Source: Iamia sp038233075 (GTDB lineage Bacteria > Actinomycetota > Acidimicrobiia > Acidimicrobiales > Iamiaceae). Taken from it: a stretch of DNA of 64,000 bases. The notes below the pieces were generated by a model, which worked only from the letters and a program-made list of their open reading frames with translations, did not search any database and had not been told where the DNA came from. A program made the position numbers and the translations under genes. The number at the start of each line of letters is the position of its first letter. Position 1 is the first letter of the stretch. Positions 33,790 to 42,045 of this stretch are shown piece by piece. Location: positions 1 to 64,000 of the forward strand of contig JBBSMQ010000002.1 in NCBI GenBank assembly GCA_038233075.1. Direction: 5' to 3'.

Positions 33790-34218
33790 GTCGAGATCGG
33801 AGCCCAGGTGGTGTCCGGGTCGTCGACGTCGACGCCGAAGGCCCCACCCTCGCGGGCCAGCTTGCGGACGTGGGCCCACACGCTGAAGCGGGCGACGGGG
33901 TGGAGCAGCTCGTGCACGTCCACGTAGATGGCCGCCCACCAGCGCCTCGGTGTCGGCCCCGTCGGGCCCGGCTCCGGCCAGAGCTTCGGCCACCTGGCGC
34001 TCCCGGTCGATGCGGTGGCTCACGTAGTCGTCGAGGTAGGTGCCCGGATCGGGGCCAGGGCGGTCACGCCCAGGGTCCGGACCTTCTTCAGCGAGGCTAT
34101 GTAGTCGCCCATGTCGCCGTCGGGGGGCGATGACGACGGTGGAGCCGGACATCACGTGGTCCCCGGTGAAGAGCATGCCCCGCTCCTCGTCCCACAGGCA
34201 GACGTGGTTCGAGGCCTA
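33790..34218 (-). pseudogene. MBL-fold metallo-hydrolase, C-terminal part, frame-disrupted
   Basis: Reading the minus strand from 34218: S-N-H-V-C-L-W-D-E-E-R-G-M-L-F-T-G-D-H-V-M-S-G-S-T (metal-binding Asp of the beta-lactamase fold). Across two frame changes the family continues as D-G-D-M-G-D-Y, then R-I-D-R-E-R-Q-V-A-E-A-L and V-D-V-H-E-L-L-H-P-V-A-R-F. The N-terminal H-x-H-x-D-H part is missing. The next 250 bp (34219-34465) carry a minus-strand stretch that I cannot assign. Confidence 0.6.
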
Positions 34219-34465
34219 GCCAGGGGCTCGCCGATCAGACCCGGCAGCGGCCTCGAGGTCGCCAGCGTCCTCGGCCGGACCACAGGGCCGCTCGACGCCC
34301 TCCAGGTGCGGGGCGGCGTCGGCGACGAGGAACGCGAGACGCACTGTGCCGGGATCGTCGGACCACTCGACCTCGTCGAGGGCGGCGGGACGAAGGGGTT
34401 CGAGGCGAGCGGGGGCGATCCGTCGTCGGCGCCCCGGTGACGATGCCGCGCGCACCGGCGGCCTG

Positions 34466-34739
34466 TCAGCCGCCGGGGTGCAGCAGGACCTTGGTGTAGC
34501 CGTCCTTGCGCTGGTCGAAGCGGGAGTAGGCGTCGGGGGCCCTCGTCCAGGCCCACCTCGTGGGACACGATGAACGAGGGCGTGGCCCGCCCGGTGGCGA
34601 TGAGGTCGCGCAGCTGGCGGTTGTAGCGCTTGACGGGAGCCCTGGCCCGTCCCCATGCGGAGGCCCTTGGGAAGAACGCGCCGTAGTCGAAGGCGATCCG
34701 GCCCATATTGGCGTCGTCGTCCCGGGCCCCGGGGTCCAC
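34466..34739 (-). pseudogene. Zinc alcohol dehydrogenase, C-terminal ~85 residues only
   Basis: The minus strand reads M-G-R-I-A-F-D-Y-G-A-F-F-P, then V-K-R-Y-N-R-Q-L-R-D-L-I-A-T-G-R-A and F-I-V-S-H-E-V-G-L-D-E, ending with K-D-G-Y-T-K-V-L-L-H-P. This is the end of an MDR alcohol/formaldehyde dehydrogenase related to the intact gene at 25.1-26.3 kb. Frame breaks occur near 34655 and 34548. A promoter-like element stands directly in front of the fragment, so most of the gene was lost internally while promoter and tail remain. Confidence 0.6.
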
Positions 34740-34751
34740 CGTGTCCGCTGC

Positions 34752-34776
34752 TTCCCCCGAGCGCCGAGCGCCAAAC
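34752..34776 (-). promoter_or_regulatory. Putative SigB/F-type promoter, near-duplicate of the xfp promoter
   Basis: Minus-strand GTTT (34773-34776), 15-bp spacer, GGGGAA (34752-34757). The block from CTTCCCCCGAGCG through CGCCAAACCGGCA matches 31679-31709 with few differences, including the spacer. It faces the truncated alcohol dehydrogenase remnant. Confidence 0.45.
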
Positions 34777-34820
34777 CGGCAGCGCCTACGGCACCAGCCC
34801 GGGCTCGATCGTCTCGATGC

Positions 34821-35218
34821 TCATCGAGCCTCCTCCGCGGTGGGGTCCGAGGGATCGTTCGGCACGAAGTCGTGGGTCCCGTACTGGTTGCGTGGCGCGC
34901 CGGGCACGCCGTCGAGCACGAACAGGGGCCGGTCGACCGTGATGATCTCCAGCAGACGGCGAACCTCGGGCCGGGCGTCGCTCACCACCAACTGCCCGCT
35001 TGCCGGCAGGAGGCGCCGGATGCGAAAAGGGCCTGGAGCCCGGCGGAGTCAATGGTCACCAGCTGCCGGCAGTTCACCACTACGTCGTGTGGGGCCTGGA
35101 GCAACACCTGGGCGGCTTCGGCCCGCAGCAGTCGGGTCGTTCGACGATCGAGGCTGCCGGCCAGGTGGAGGACCGGAACAGCCGCCTGATCTACCGTGAC
35201 GGAGAGGGGCTGGTTCAT
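34821..35218 (-). pseudogene. STAS-domain protein (anti-sigma-factor-antagonist-like), one frameshift
   Basis: ATG 35218 overlaps the stop of the sigma-factor gene (ATGA). The protein reads V-L-H-L-A-G-S-L-D-R-R-T-T then V-V-N-C-R-Q-L-V-T-I-D-S-A-G-L-Q-A-L, the STAS core with the phosphorylatable serine in D-S-A-G. Near 35018 the frame changes. The natural continuation (L-P-A-S-G-Q-L-V-V-S-D-A-R-P-E-V-R-R-L-L-E) lies one frame over and ends at 34821. The uncorrected frame stops at 34982. Cotranscription with a SigB/F-type sigma factor fits a partner-switching regulator. A 12-codon ORF starting by ATGA overlap follows (34824-34786), probably the stump of a lost next gene. Confidence 0.65.
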
Positions 35219-36156
35219 GCGGCCCCGCTCGCGACCCGGCCTCGGAGGCGGCCCACGCACCTCGACAGCCAGCGGGAGACCTGCATCTGGCTGATGCCGT
35301 AGTGCTCGCCGATCTTCCGCTGGCTCATCTCGTCGACGTAGTAGAGGTTGAGCAGGGTGCGCTCCCTCTCGGTCAGGTTGCCGATTGCGTCCCGCAGGTC
35401 GAGGCGCTCGTCCGCCGTCACCATGCGGGGGTCCGAGGCGCCCAGGGCTTCCAGCTGCGGAGCCCCGCCGTCGGGACCGGGCTGGTCGAGGGAGATGGCG
35501 GCCCGGCAGTGGAAGGCCTGGTCGACCCGACGCACGGTGGCTTCCGGTACGCCGAGGGCCTCGGCCACCTCCACCCGACGGGGCGCTCGGCCCAGCTCGG
35601 CGGTCAGGCGCTCCTCGGCGTCCCGCAGCGGAGAGGCGATGTCGTGCACCGACCGCGGGGTGCGGATGCTCCACCCCCGGTCCCGGTAGTGGCGCTTGAT
35701 GGCACCGCTGATGGTGGGCCGGGCGAAGGCCGGGAAGGGCAGGCTGCGCTCCACGTCGAACCGGTGCAAGGAAGACACCAGCGCCTCCAGCGCGACCTGC
35801 TGGATGTCCTCCAGCGGGTCGCCATGGCGCACCAGACGGTGGGCGAGCGAGGTGGCCAAGGTCGAGTACTCCTCGACCAGCGCGGCCAGCACGTCGGGGG
35901 CAGCGGTCCGCTGGAACTGGACGTGGCGCACCCAGACGTGGATGTCGATGTCGGGACCCTCGCCGCCGTGCCGGCCGTCCGACCCGCTCGGTACCGTGGC
36001 CCAGGCCCGCCGCACATCGTCCCCGTCCGGATCGGCCATCTGGTGGTGGGGGGATCGACGGGGGGCGTGGCGGCACGACGTCGTGTGGCCGGTGGACCAG
36101 TCCAAGAGCGGGGTGGGGGCGACGGTAGCGTGATCGGATTGCACGAGGGAAGACAT
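35215..36156 (-). CDS. RNA polymerase sigma factor, SigB/SigF/SigG family
   Basis: A 313-residue group-3 sigma factor. Region 2 is visible at about residues 110-175 (H-G-D-P-L-E-D-I-Q-Q-V-A-L-E-A-L, then R-F-D and P-F-P-A-F-A-R-P-T-I). Region 3 lies around 190-250, and the region 4 helix-turn-helix at the end (E-M-S-Q-R-K-I-G-E-H-Y-G-I-S-Q-M-Q-V-S-R-W) closely matches that of the second sigma factor at 52.4 kb. The N-terminal about 70 residues are an extra, low-complexity stretch. ATG 36156 is preceded by GGAGGGAG at short distance. A STAS gene is coupled downstream. It is the best candidate, with its paralogue, for reading the GTTT/GGG(N)AG promoters here. Confidence 0.88.
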   Translation of the reverse strand: MSSLVQSDHATVAPTPLLDWSTGHTTSCRHAPRRSPHHQMADPDGDDVRRAWATVPSGSDGRHGGEGPDIDIHVWVRHVQFQRTAAPDVLAALVEEYSTLATSLAHRLVRHGDPLEDIQQVALEALVSSLHRFDVERSLPFPAFARPTISGAIKRHYRDRGWSIRTPRSVHDIASPLRDAEERLTAELGRAPRRVEVAEALGVPEATVRRVDQAFHCRAAISLDQPGPDGGAPQLEALGASDPRMVTADERLDLRDAIGNLTERERTLLNLYYVDEMSQRKIGEHYGISQMQVSRWLSRCVGRLRGRVASGAA

Positions 36157-36276
36157 CTCCCTCCTTCTCCGGTGCAGCAGGCCGGGAGCAGAACGGTGAC
36201 CCTCGTGGTTTGAGCGTCCCATCCATCTAACCACACGTCGGGGTGATCGACAACGGCCGAACCCCCAAACCGCCCA

Positions 36277-37212
36277 ATGGGGTGGTCCTCACCGCCAGCA
36301 TCAGGTGACCTCGGTGACCAGGGCACCCCCGGTCGCTCGGCCGGGAGTCCTCAGGAGGTCCCGGCCAGGGGCTGGAAGGACGTCGTCTCCCGCACGGGCA
36401 AGGAGATGGAGCGCGACAACGTCGTGCTCATGTCGGCGGGGGTCGCCTTCTTCGCGCTCTTGGCGCTGGTCCCTGCCCTGGTGGCTCTGGTGTCGATCTA
36501 CGGGCTGGTCGCCGACCCGGCCGAGGTGGGCCAGCAGATCGACGCCGCCCTCGCCGCCGCTCCCTCCGAGGTCCAGGACCTCGTCAGCGAGCAGCTGACG
36601 TCGGTGACCGAGCAGTCCGCTGGCGGCCTTGGCATCGGGGTTGTCGTCGGTGTCGCCCTGGCCCTGTGGTCCGCATCGTCGGGCATGAAGCACCTGATGA
36701 CCGCGATCAACGAGGCCTACGACGAGGAGGAGGGCCGTGGCTTCGTGGCCCTGCGGGGCACGGCCCTGCTGCTCACCGTCGGGGCCATCGTCTTCATCGT
36801 CGTGGCCGTCGGGGTGATCACCGCTGTTCCCGCCTTACTCGACGACACCGCCATCGCCAGCGCAGTCAAGGTCGCCGTCTCCGTCCTCCGGTGGCCGCTC
36901 CTGGGATTGGGATTGGTGGTGGGGCTGGCCGTGCTCCACCGGTACGGACCCGACCGGGACGAGCCCCAATGGACCTGGATCGCGCCCGGAACGGTCGTGG
37001 CCGTCCTGCTGTGGCTGGTCGCCTCGATCGCGTTCTCCTCCTACACGACCAACTTCGCGTCCTACAACGAGACCTACGGGTCGCTCGGCGCTGTCGTCAT
37101 CCTCATGCCTTCCTTCACCTCACCGGTGACCGAACACACCAACCTCAGGAGGGTGTCGATCCCACCCGCCCGTCGCCTCCGAAGAGGTGCTCGCACCCCT
37201 TCACGGACGTGA
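36277..37212 (+). pseudogene. YihY/BrkB-family membrane protein, C-terminally truncated
   Basis: Homologous over about 270 residues to the intact protein at 43953-44924: D-N-V-V-L-M-S-A-G-V-A-F-F-A-L-L-A-L-V-P, then S-S-G-M-K-H-L-M-T-A-I-N-E-A-Y and Y-G-S-L-G-A-V-V-I-L-M. Immediately after this last helix start (about 37110) the homology ends and the frame runs into sequence antisense to the DUF421 gene. The last transmembrane helix (W-L-M-I-S-A-A-A-V-I-I-G-A-E in the paralogue) is missing. YihY proteins are inner-membrane proteins of unclear transport or envelope function. ATG 36277 is tentative. Confidence 0.75.
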
Positions 37213-37708
37213 ACATCTCGGCGTCGAACTGCTCGACAGGACCGGTCAGCACGGTGCGCACGCCACCGGACTCGAAGACCACGGCAGTCGCTTGCGCAGG
37301 GGCGCTGAGACCCGCGGCGCGCAACGTGGCCCAGAGGTCCTCGTGGTTCAGGCCCGTCTCGATCAGCAAGTCCTCCATGACGGTGCCGCGCGCAAGGACC
37401 AGAGTTGGCGGGTTGTCGATGGCTCGATCCGCCTTCGTCCGAGCCCTCAGCTCGGTGATGATCCGCTGCGAGCCGACGATCCCAGCCACGGCCGCCAGGC
37501 CCTCGACCACCGACACATCGACGGAAAGCGTGACCGTGGCGATGACCGAACCGACCGAGATGGTGGCGGCGAAGTCGTAGCCGGACATCTTGGCGAAGGT
37601 GCGCAGGCCGTTGATCCGGGTCGTGAGGACGACGACCAGGTAGATGAGCAGACCCGACGAAGCAACCCGAAGTACGGTCGCCCCGTCGGTCCCGTACAAC
37701 CAGCTCAT
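37145..37708 (-). CDS. DUF421 membrane protein (YetF-like)
   Basis: A protein of about 187 residues. Two to three N-terminal transmembrane helices (residues 8-60) lead into the conserved T-T-R-I-N-G-L-R-T-F-A-K-M-S-G-Y-D segment, followed by the cytoplasmic YetF domain with N-P-P-T-L-V and E-D-L-L-I-E. Related to YetF/YcaP-type proteins, which in Bacillus are associated with sporulation and stress. ATG 37708 is preferred over GTG 37726 because it overlaps the stop of the upstream small gene (ATGA). It converges on the truncated YihY gene. Confidence 0.82.
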   Translation of the reverse strand: MSWLYGTDGATVLRVASSGLLIYLVVVLTTRINGLRTFAKMSGYDFAATISVGSVIATVTLSVDVSVVEGLAAVAGIVGSQRIITELRARTKADRAIDNPPTLVLARGTVMEDLLIETGLNHEDLWATLRAAGLSAPAQATAVVFESGGVRTVLTGPVEQFDAEMFTSVKGCEHLFGGDGRVGSTPS

Positions 37709-37887
37709 CGGTCCACCGGGTTCCACGACTTCGCTCCTGCCGGATTTTGTCCCGGCTCGGGCTGCTGCTGGCCCTGAGGCGGGGCCTCCCCGCCGTGGTG
37801 GCGGTGGAGGCGGTCCTCCTCCTCGGGCCCGAGGTGGTCATCAGGATCGACCTCGGCCACGTCCTTCATCAGATGCGCGACGTACAT
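37705..37887 (-). CDS. Small hydrophilic protein coupled to DUF421
   Basis: A protein of about 60 residues, His/Glu/Gln/Pro-rich (Y-V-A-H-L-M-K-D-V-A-E-V-D-P-D-D-H...R-L-H-R-H-H-G-G). The start could be ATG 37887 or GTG 37923 (72 residues). The stop overlaps the DUF421 start. No family recognised; composition is typical of small stress proteins. Confidence 0.5.
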   Translation of the reverse strand: MYVAHLMKDVAEVDPDDHLGPEEEDRLHRHHGGEAPPQGQQQPEPGQNPAGAKSWNPVDR

Positions 37888-38008
37888 GGCGTCCTCCTGA
37901 CGGGTCGCACCCTTGATGAGCACGACAGGTGCGAGCGAGGCGCCGCAAGTCGCAGCGCGGCGACCTCTACTCTCGGCGGTTCCTCGGCGGCTCGACGCCC
38001 GTCCCCGC

Positions 38009-38929
38009 TCATCCGTCGCTCAAGGCGTCGTAGGCGGCGGCCACCGTGGTGGTCGGGCGCGGCGGGTCGGCCCAGGGGTCGTCCTTCTGGGCCAGCCGCC
38101 GAGCGACGTTGGCGATGGTGATGCGCCGGGGATGGAACGAGGCGGACAGGGCCTCGTCCCAGTCCAGAGGGACCGCCACCGGCGCCTCAGAGAGGGGCCG
38201 GAGCGTATAGGGGGCGGCCACGTGGCTGGCCGGGCCGTTGCGCCCGACGTCGAGGAAGAGGCGACCCTCGCGCTTGGCCTTGCGCTGCTCGACGGTGAAC
38301 GGGCCCCGTTCGCTCACGAGCTCGGCCACGCGCCGGGCGAAGGTGCGGGTGAGGTCGAAGTCGAAGTCGCCATCGTCCTCGGCGACGTCCACCACCACGT
38401 GCAGGCCCCGGGAGCCGGACGACTTGACCCTTGGGGCGAGGCCGAGGTCTTCGAGGACGGCCCGCACCTCGCGGGCAGCGTCTCGCACCGGATCGAGGTC
38501 GTCGCTCGCGGGGTCGAGGTCGAACACGACCTCGACCGGCCGGTCCGGTGCAGCCGCCTCCGAGAGCAGGGTGTGGAACACGACGGTCCCCTGGTTGGCC
38601 ATGAACACCAGGCCGGCCGCATCCTCCACCACGGAGTAGGTGGTCGTGCCCCCCTCGGCGGTGGACAGCTCCACCCGCTCGATCCAGTCGGGGGTGTGGC
38701 TCGGGGTGTTCTTCTGGAAGAACCCCTGGCCCTCGATGCCGTCGGGGAAGCGCTGCAGGATCAAGGGACGTCCGGCCACCTGGGGCAGCATCACCTCGGC
38801 CACCCGCTCGTAGTGGTCGAGGACGTCGCCCTTGGTGACCCCTGCCTCCGGGAAGAAGACCTTGTCCAGGTTGGAGGTCTCGACCGTGCGGCCGGCGACC
38901 TCTCGCGGCGTCGAGGAGGAGCCGCTCAC
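38009..38929 (-). CDS. LigD polymerase domain (NHEJ primase/polymerase), module 1
   Basis: A 306-residue archaeo-eukaryotic-primase-type polymerase. Typical LigD-POL features: S-N-L-D-K-V-F-F-P near residue 18, the catalytic D-L-D-P acid pair (V-V-F-D-L-D-P) near 140, and S-S-G-S-R-G-L-H-V-V-V near 180. It adds nucleotides, often ribonucleotides, at double-strand breaks. GTG 38929 is chosen because the coding pattern starts there and GGAG stands 7 bp upstream. Its start overlaps the stop of a 28-codon ligase remnant (GTGA). A second polymerase module is at 58.8 kb; Ku is not in the window. Confidence 0.85.
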   Translation of the reverse strand: MSGSSSTPREVAGRTVETSNLDKVFFPEAGVTKGDVLDHYERVAEVMLPQVAGRPLILQRFPDGIEGQGFFQKNTPSHTPDWIERVELSTAEGGTTTYSVVEDAAGLVFMANQGTVVFHTLLSEAAAPDRPVEVVFDLDPASDDLDPVRDAAREVRAVLEDLGLAPRVKSSGSRGLHVVVDVAEDDGDFDFDLTRTFARRVAELVSERGPFTVEQRKAKREGRLFLDVGRNGPASHVAAPYTLRPLSEAPVAVPLDWDEALSASFHPRRITIANVARRLAQKDDPWADPPRPTTTVAAAYDALSDG

Positions 38930-39012
38930 GGTGTGCTCCGGGGGACCTCGCGCACCACGTCCGCGGCGTCCTCGCCGTCGAGGTGCACCAGGTCGAAGAG
39001 GTAGAGCCTCAC
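38926..39012 (-). pseudogene. 28-codon stump resembling the LigD ATP-dependent ligase domain
   Basis: From GTG 39012 the frame reads V-R-L-Y-L-F-D-L-V-H-L-D-G-E-D-A-A, matching the F-D-L-L-H-L-D-G motif of ATP-dependent DNA ligases. It ends with a TGA overlapping the polymerase gene start. It stands where a ligase domain lies in three-domain LigD (phosphoesterase, ligase, polymerase), so it is probably what remains after deletion of that domain. Confidence 0.5.
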
Positions 39013-39097
39013 GGCCACGCCACTGTCGCGGCGTCGCCTCGCCGGAGAGCCCGAGAGCCCGAGAGCCCGTGCCACCTGGTCCGCTCGCTGCGCTCAC

Positions 39098-39718
39098 TCA
39101 CGCGTCGTCTCCCTCTGGGTCGTCGCCGGTCGCCTCCACCGCCGCGGCCACTTCGTCCACGGTGACGCCGGTGAGCACGGACTCGGGCTGGGTGGACGTG
39201 GGGTTGCGGCGGGCATCGGCCCCGTCCTCGGTCCCCTTGATCAGCAACCACTGGTCCTCCTCGGGACGGAAGCGCTGGAGGGTCCAGTCCCCGACCAGCT
39301 TCTCGCCGTCGATGCGGAACCTGAGGTGGCCGCCCTCCACCGCGTCGGCCACCGCGACCCGTCCGTCGTCGTCGGTCGTCAGGTTCGCCCACGTCCCCAC
39401 GTCCCAGACGATGACGGACCCTCCCCCGTACTCGCCGGACGGGATGGTGCCCTCGAAGTCGAGGTAGTCGACGGGGTGGTCCTCGGTGCGCACGGCGAGG
39501 CGCTTGTCGCGCGGGTCGGTGGAGGGGCCCTTGGGCACGGCCCACGACAGGAGCACCCCGTCGGACTCGAGGCGGAGGTCGTAGTGGTCGCTCGAAGCGT
39601 GGTGGTGCTGGAAGGCGTAGCGCGGTGGGCCGTCGGAGGGCGGGACATCCACGCCCTCGGGCTCGTCGGTGCGCCCGAGGTCCCGCTTGGCCCGGTAGCG
39701 GTCGAGCCGGGGGCTCAC
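39098..39718 (-). CDS. LigD 3'-phosphoesterase domain protein
   Basis: A 206-residue protein of the LigD N-terminal phosphoesterase family. Signature: F-Q-H-H-H-A-S-S-D-H-Y-D-L-R-L-E near residue 37 (manganese-binding His/Asp), then A-V-P-K-G-P-S and V-E-D-H-P-x-x-Y-type region (T-E-D-H-P-V-D-Y), and P-S-G-E-Y-G-G-G-S-V-I-V-W-D. It trims 3'-phosphate or 3'-ribonucleotide ends during end joining. GTG start overlaps the qcrB stop (GTGA), placing a DNA repair gene in the bcc-complex operon. Confidence 0.88.
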   Translation of the reverse strand: MSPRLDRYRAKRDLGRTDEPEGVDVPPSDGPPRYAFQHHHASSDHYDLRLESDGVLLSWAVPKGPSTDPRDKRLAVRTEDHPVDYLDFEGTIPSGEYGGGSVIVWDVGTWANLTTDDDGRVAVADAVEGGHLRFRIDGEKLVGDWTLQRFRPEEDQWLLIKGTEDGADARRNPTSTQPESVLTGVTVDEVAAAVEATGDDPEGDDA

Positions 39719-41115
39719 GACCGTCCGGTCCCGCTCGTGGCCGGTGCGCGGGCCTCGGCCCCTTCGCCGTCGTCGTCCGCACCCTCATCCGGCTCCTCGG
39801 CCGGCTCGTCCTCGGACTCGTCGCGCTCGGCTGCGGTGAGGTCGCGGCACCACCGCCAGGCGAGCAGGCCGAGCGCCGGAGGGACAACGAAGACGCAGAC
39901 CCGCAGCACCCAGAAGGTGGCCTGCACCGACCAGCCGGCCTGCACCGCCAGCACGTCGGCGCCGCCGGCCACGATGAGAACGACGATGTAGGCGTAGCCG
40001 GCGATGCCGAGGGCCGTGCGCACGGGCCGGTCGCGGGGTCGGTCGAGGAGGTGGTGCTCATCGCGATCACCGGTGGCCCGGCGCTCGAGGAAGGGCCAGG
40101 CGTACAGGACGCCGAAGAGCGCCAGGGGCATGACCACCCCGGGCCAGAAGAGCGGGGACACAGTGTGGCCGAACGCCCGGATCTCCCACGCCGGGAAGAG
40201 CCGCAGCGCACCGTCGAGCCAGCCCACGTAGAAGTCGGGCTGGGCCGCGGTGGTCACCGCCGCAGGGTCGAAGGGGCCCCAGAGCCACACGGGGTTGATC
40301 TGGACGAGCCCTCCGAGCAGCACCGTCACCCCCGACACGAGGAGGAGGAAGGCGATGGACTTGGCGGCGTAGGTGGGCCACAGCCGGGCGCCGACGACGT
40401 TGGTCTCGGAACGGCCCTCACCGGGGAACTGGGTGTGCTTCTGGCGCCAGAGGATGGCCATGTGGACAGCGATGAGCCCGGCGATCGCGGCCGGGAGCAC
40501 GAGGACGTGCATGACGAACATGCGCCGCACCGACGACTCCGCCGGGAACTCTCCCCCGAAGAACAGGAACGTGAGCCACGAGCCGACGACCGGCACCGAC
40601 TCGCCGATGGCGTAGGCGATGGCCAGCCCGGTGCCCGAGAGCAGGTCGTCGAGGAGCGTGTAGCCGAAGAACCCGTTGGCCATGACCAGCAGGAGCAGCG
40701 TCAGGCCCACCGCCCAGTTCAGCTCCCGGGGACGTCGGAAGGCCCCGGTGAAGAACACCCGACCGAGGTGGACGGCCAGAGACCCGACGAAGATCAGGGC
40801 GGCCCAGTGGTGCGTCTGGCGCATGACCAGGCCGACCCGCACGTCGAAGCTGAGGTCGAGGACCGAGGCGTAGGCGCGCGACACCTCGACCCCGTCGAGC
40901 GGGGCGTAGGAGCCGCGGTAGGTGGTCTTGGCCAAGCTGGGCTCGAAGAAGAAGCTGAGGAAGATGCCGGTGACGACGAGGACCACGAAGCTGTAGAGGG
41001 CGACCTCACCGAGCAGGAACGACCAGTGGTTGGGGAACGCCTTGTGCAGGGTCTGGCGCACCCACGAGGCGCTGGCCAGTCGGTCGTCGAGGGCGCGGAC
41101 GCCACCCCGGATCAC
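39715..41115 (-). CDS. qcrB: Cytochrome b subunit of the bcc complex (QcrB)
   Basis: A 466-residue di-heme cytochrome b. Hallmarks: H-H-W-A-A-L and H-L-G-R-V-F-F-T-G-A-F-R-R-P-R-E (heme ligands and loop near residue 115), G-Y-T-L-L-D-D-L-L-S-G-T-G near 150, and the Q-o motif-like N-P-V-W-L-W-G-P-F-D-P. Eight or more membrane helices are evident, with an acidic, disordered C-terminal tail of about 45 residues. It oxidises menaquinol and feeds the Rieske and cytochrome c subunits. GTG 41115 overlaps the qcrA stop. Confidence 0.92.
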   Translation of the reverse strand: MIRGGVRALDDRLASASWVRQTLHKAFPNHWSFLLGEVALYSFVVLVVTGIFLSFFFEPSLAKTTYRGSYAPLDGVEVSRAYASVLDLSFDVRVGLVMRQTHHWAALIFVGSLAVHLGRVFFTGAFRRPRELNWAVGLTLLLLVMANGFFGYTLLDDLLSGTGLAIAYAIGESVPVVGSWLTFLFFGGEFPAESSVRRMFVMHVLVLPAAIAGLIAVHMAILWRQKHTQFPGEGRSETNVVGARLWPTYAAKSIAFLLLVSGVTVLLGGLVQINPVWLWGPFDPAAVTTAAQPDFYVGWLDGALRLFPAWEIRAFGHTVSPLFWPGVVMPLALFGVLYAWPFLERRATGDRDEHHLLDRPRDRPVRTALGIAGYAYIVVLIVAGGADVLAVQAGWSVQATFWVLRVCVFVVPPALGLLAWRWCRDLTAAERDESEDEPAEEPDEGADDDGEGAEARAPATSGTGRS

Positions 41116-41984
41116 TTGCGGCTCCAGAAGCTGGGTCCGACGGGCTGATCGAAGTCGTCGGTCGCCCGTAGGTACCCCTGCTCGTCGATATCCACCGGCA
41201 GCTGCGGCAGGGGCCGGGCCGCAGGACCAAAGGTGGGTTCGGCCCGCTGGGCCACGTCGAAGATCGACTGGTGGCAGGGACAGACCAGCTCCAGGGTGGC
41301 GGCCTGGAACAGGCCCACGGGGCACCCGGCATGGGTGCACACCTTGGAGAACACGGCGTAGCCGTCGGGCGCCGCGGCGGGACGCCCGGGTGCGGGGGCC
41401 ATCGATCCCTCTGGGATGCGCAGCACGAGGACCACTGAGTCAGCCGGCTTGCCCGCGCCCTCCGGGTACGCGGTGACGGCTTCACCGATGGCCAGGTCGG
41501 TGGCCCGGACGGGCTCGTCGGTCCCGGCGTCCACGAGGCGCAGACCTCGCCTCCACGCCGTGGTCCGGAGCCTCGGCAGCGGGGCGGGGCCGCGGCCCCG
41601 CAGCGGCACGACGAGCGCGGCCACGAGCGCCGCACCCGCCACGCCGAACAACCCCAGCACGGTGCGCCGGGCGGTGAGCGGGGCCAGACCCTCGGACAGC
41701 CCCTCGGAGACAGCATCGCGGTCGTCATCGGCCGAGGTCATCTGCTCCCGCTCCTCGGTCTCCTCCTGAAACGGCAGGAGCCGGTGGGCGAAGGTACCGA
41801 TGCCGATGGCGAGCCCGAGCAGCGCTCCACCCAGCAGCAGTCCTTCGAGCTGAGGCTGGCCGCCGGTGCCGTAGACGACGATGAAGCCCACCGCTCCCCC
41901 CAGGGCCACGATGAAGGCCAGCCCGACGGCGAGCTGGGGCCCGGCTGCGCTGTCTCGCTGCCAATTGCGTCCATCCTGGCTCAC
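41112..41984 (-). CDS. qcrA: Rieske iron-sulfur subunit of the bcc complex (QcrA)
   Basis: A 290-residue protein with two closely spaced N-terminal transmembrane helices (residues about 15-60), a third near 110, and a C-terminal Rieske domain. The [2Fe-2S] ligands are C-T-H-A-G-C-P and C-P-C-H-Q-S-I-F-D. This three-helix form is typical of actinobacterial QcrA. It carries electrons from menaquinol to the diheme QcrC, which is encoded about 29 kb away beside the oxidase genes. GTG 41984 is preceded by GGAAGG. Confidence 0.9.
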   Translation of the reverse strand: MSQDGRNWQRDSAAGPQLAVGLAFIVALGGAVGFIVVYGTGGQPQLEGLLLGGALLGLAIGIGTFAHRLLPFQEETEEREQMTSADDDRDAVSEGLSEGLAPLTARRTVLGLFGVAGAALVAALVVPLRGRGPAPLPRLRTTAWRRGLRLVDAGTDEPVRATDLAIGEAVTAYPEGAGKPADSVVLVLRIPEGSMAPAPGRPAAAPDGYAVFSKVCTHAGCPVGLFQAATLELVCPCHQSIFDVAQRAEPTFGPAARPLPQLPVDIDEQGYLRATDDFDQPVGPSFWSRK

Positions 41985-42045
41985 GGCGGGCCCCTTCCCC
42001 GCCACCGCGACGCCAATCGCCGAGGCAGCCGAGCCCGGGCGGGTC

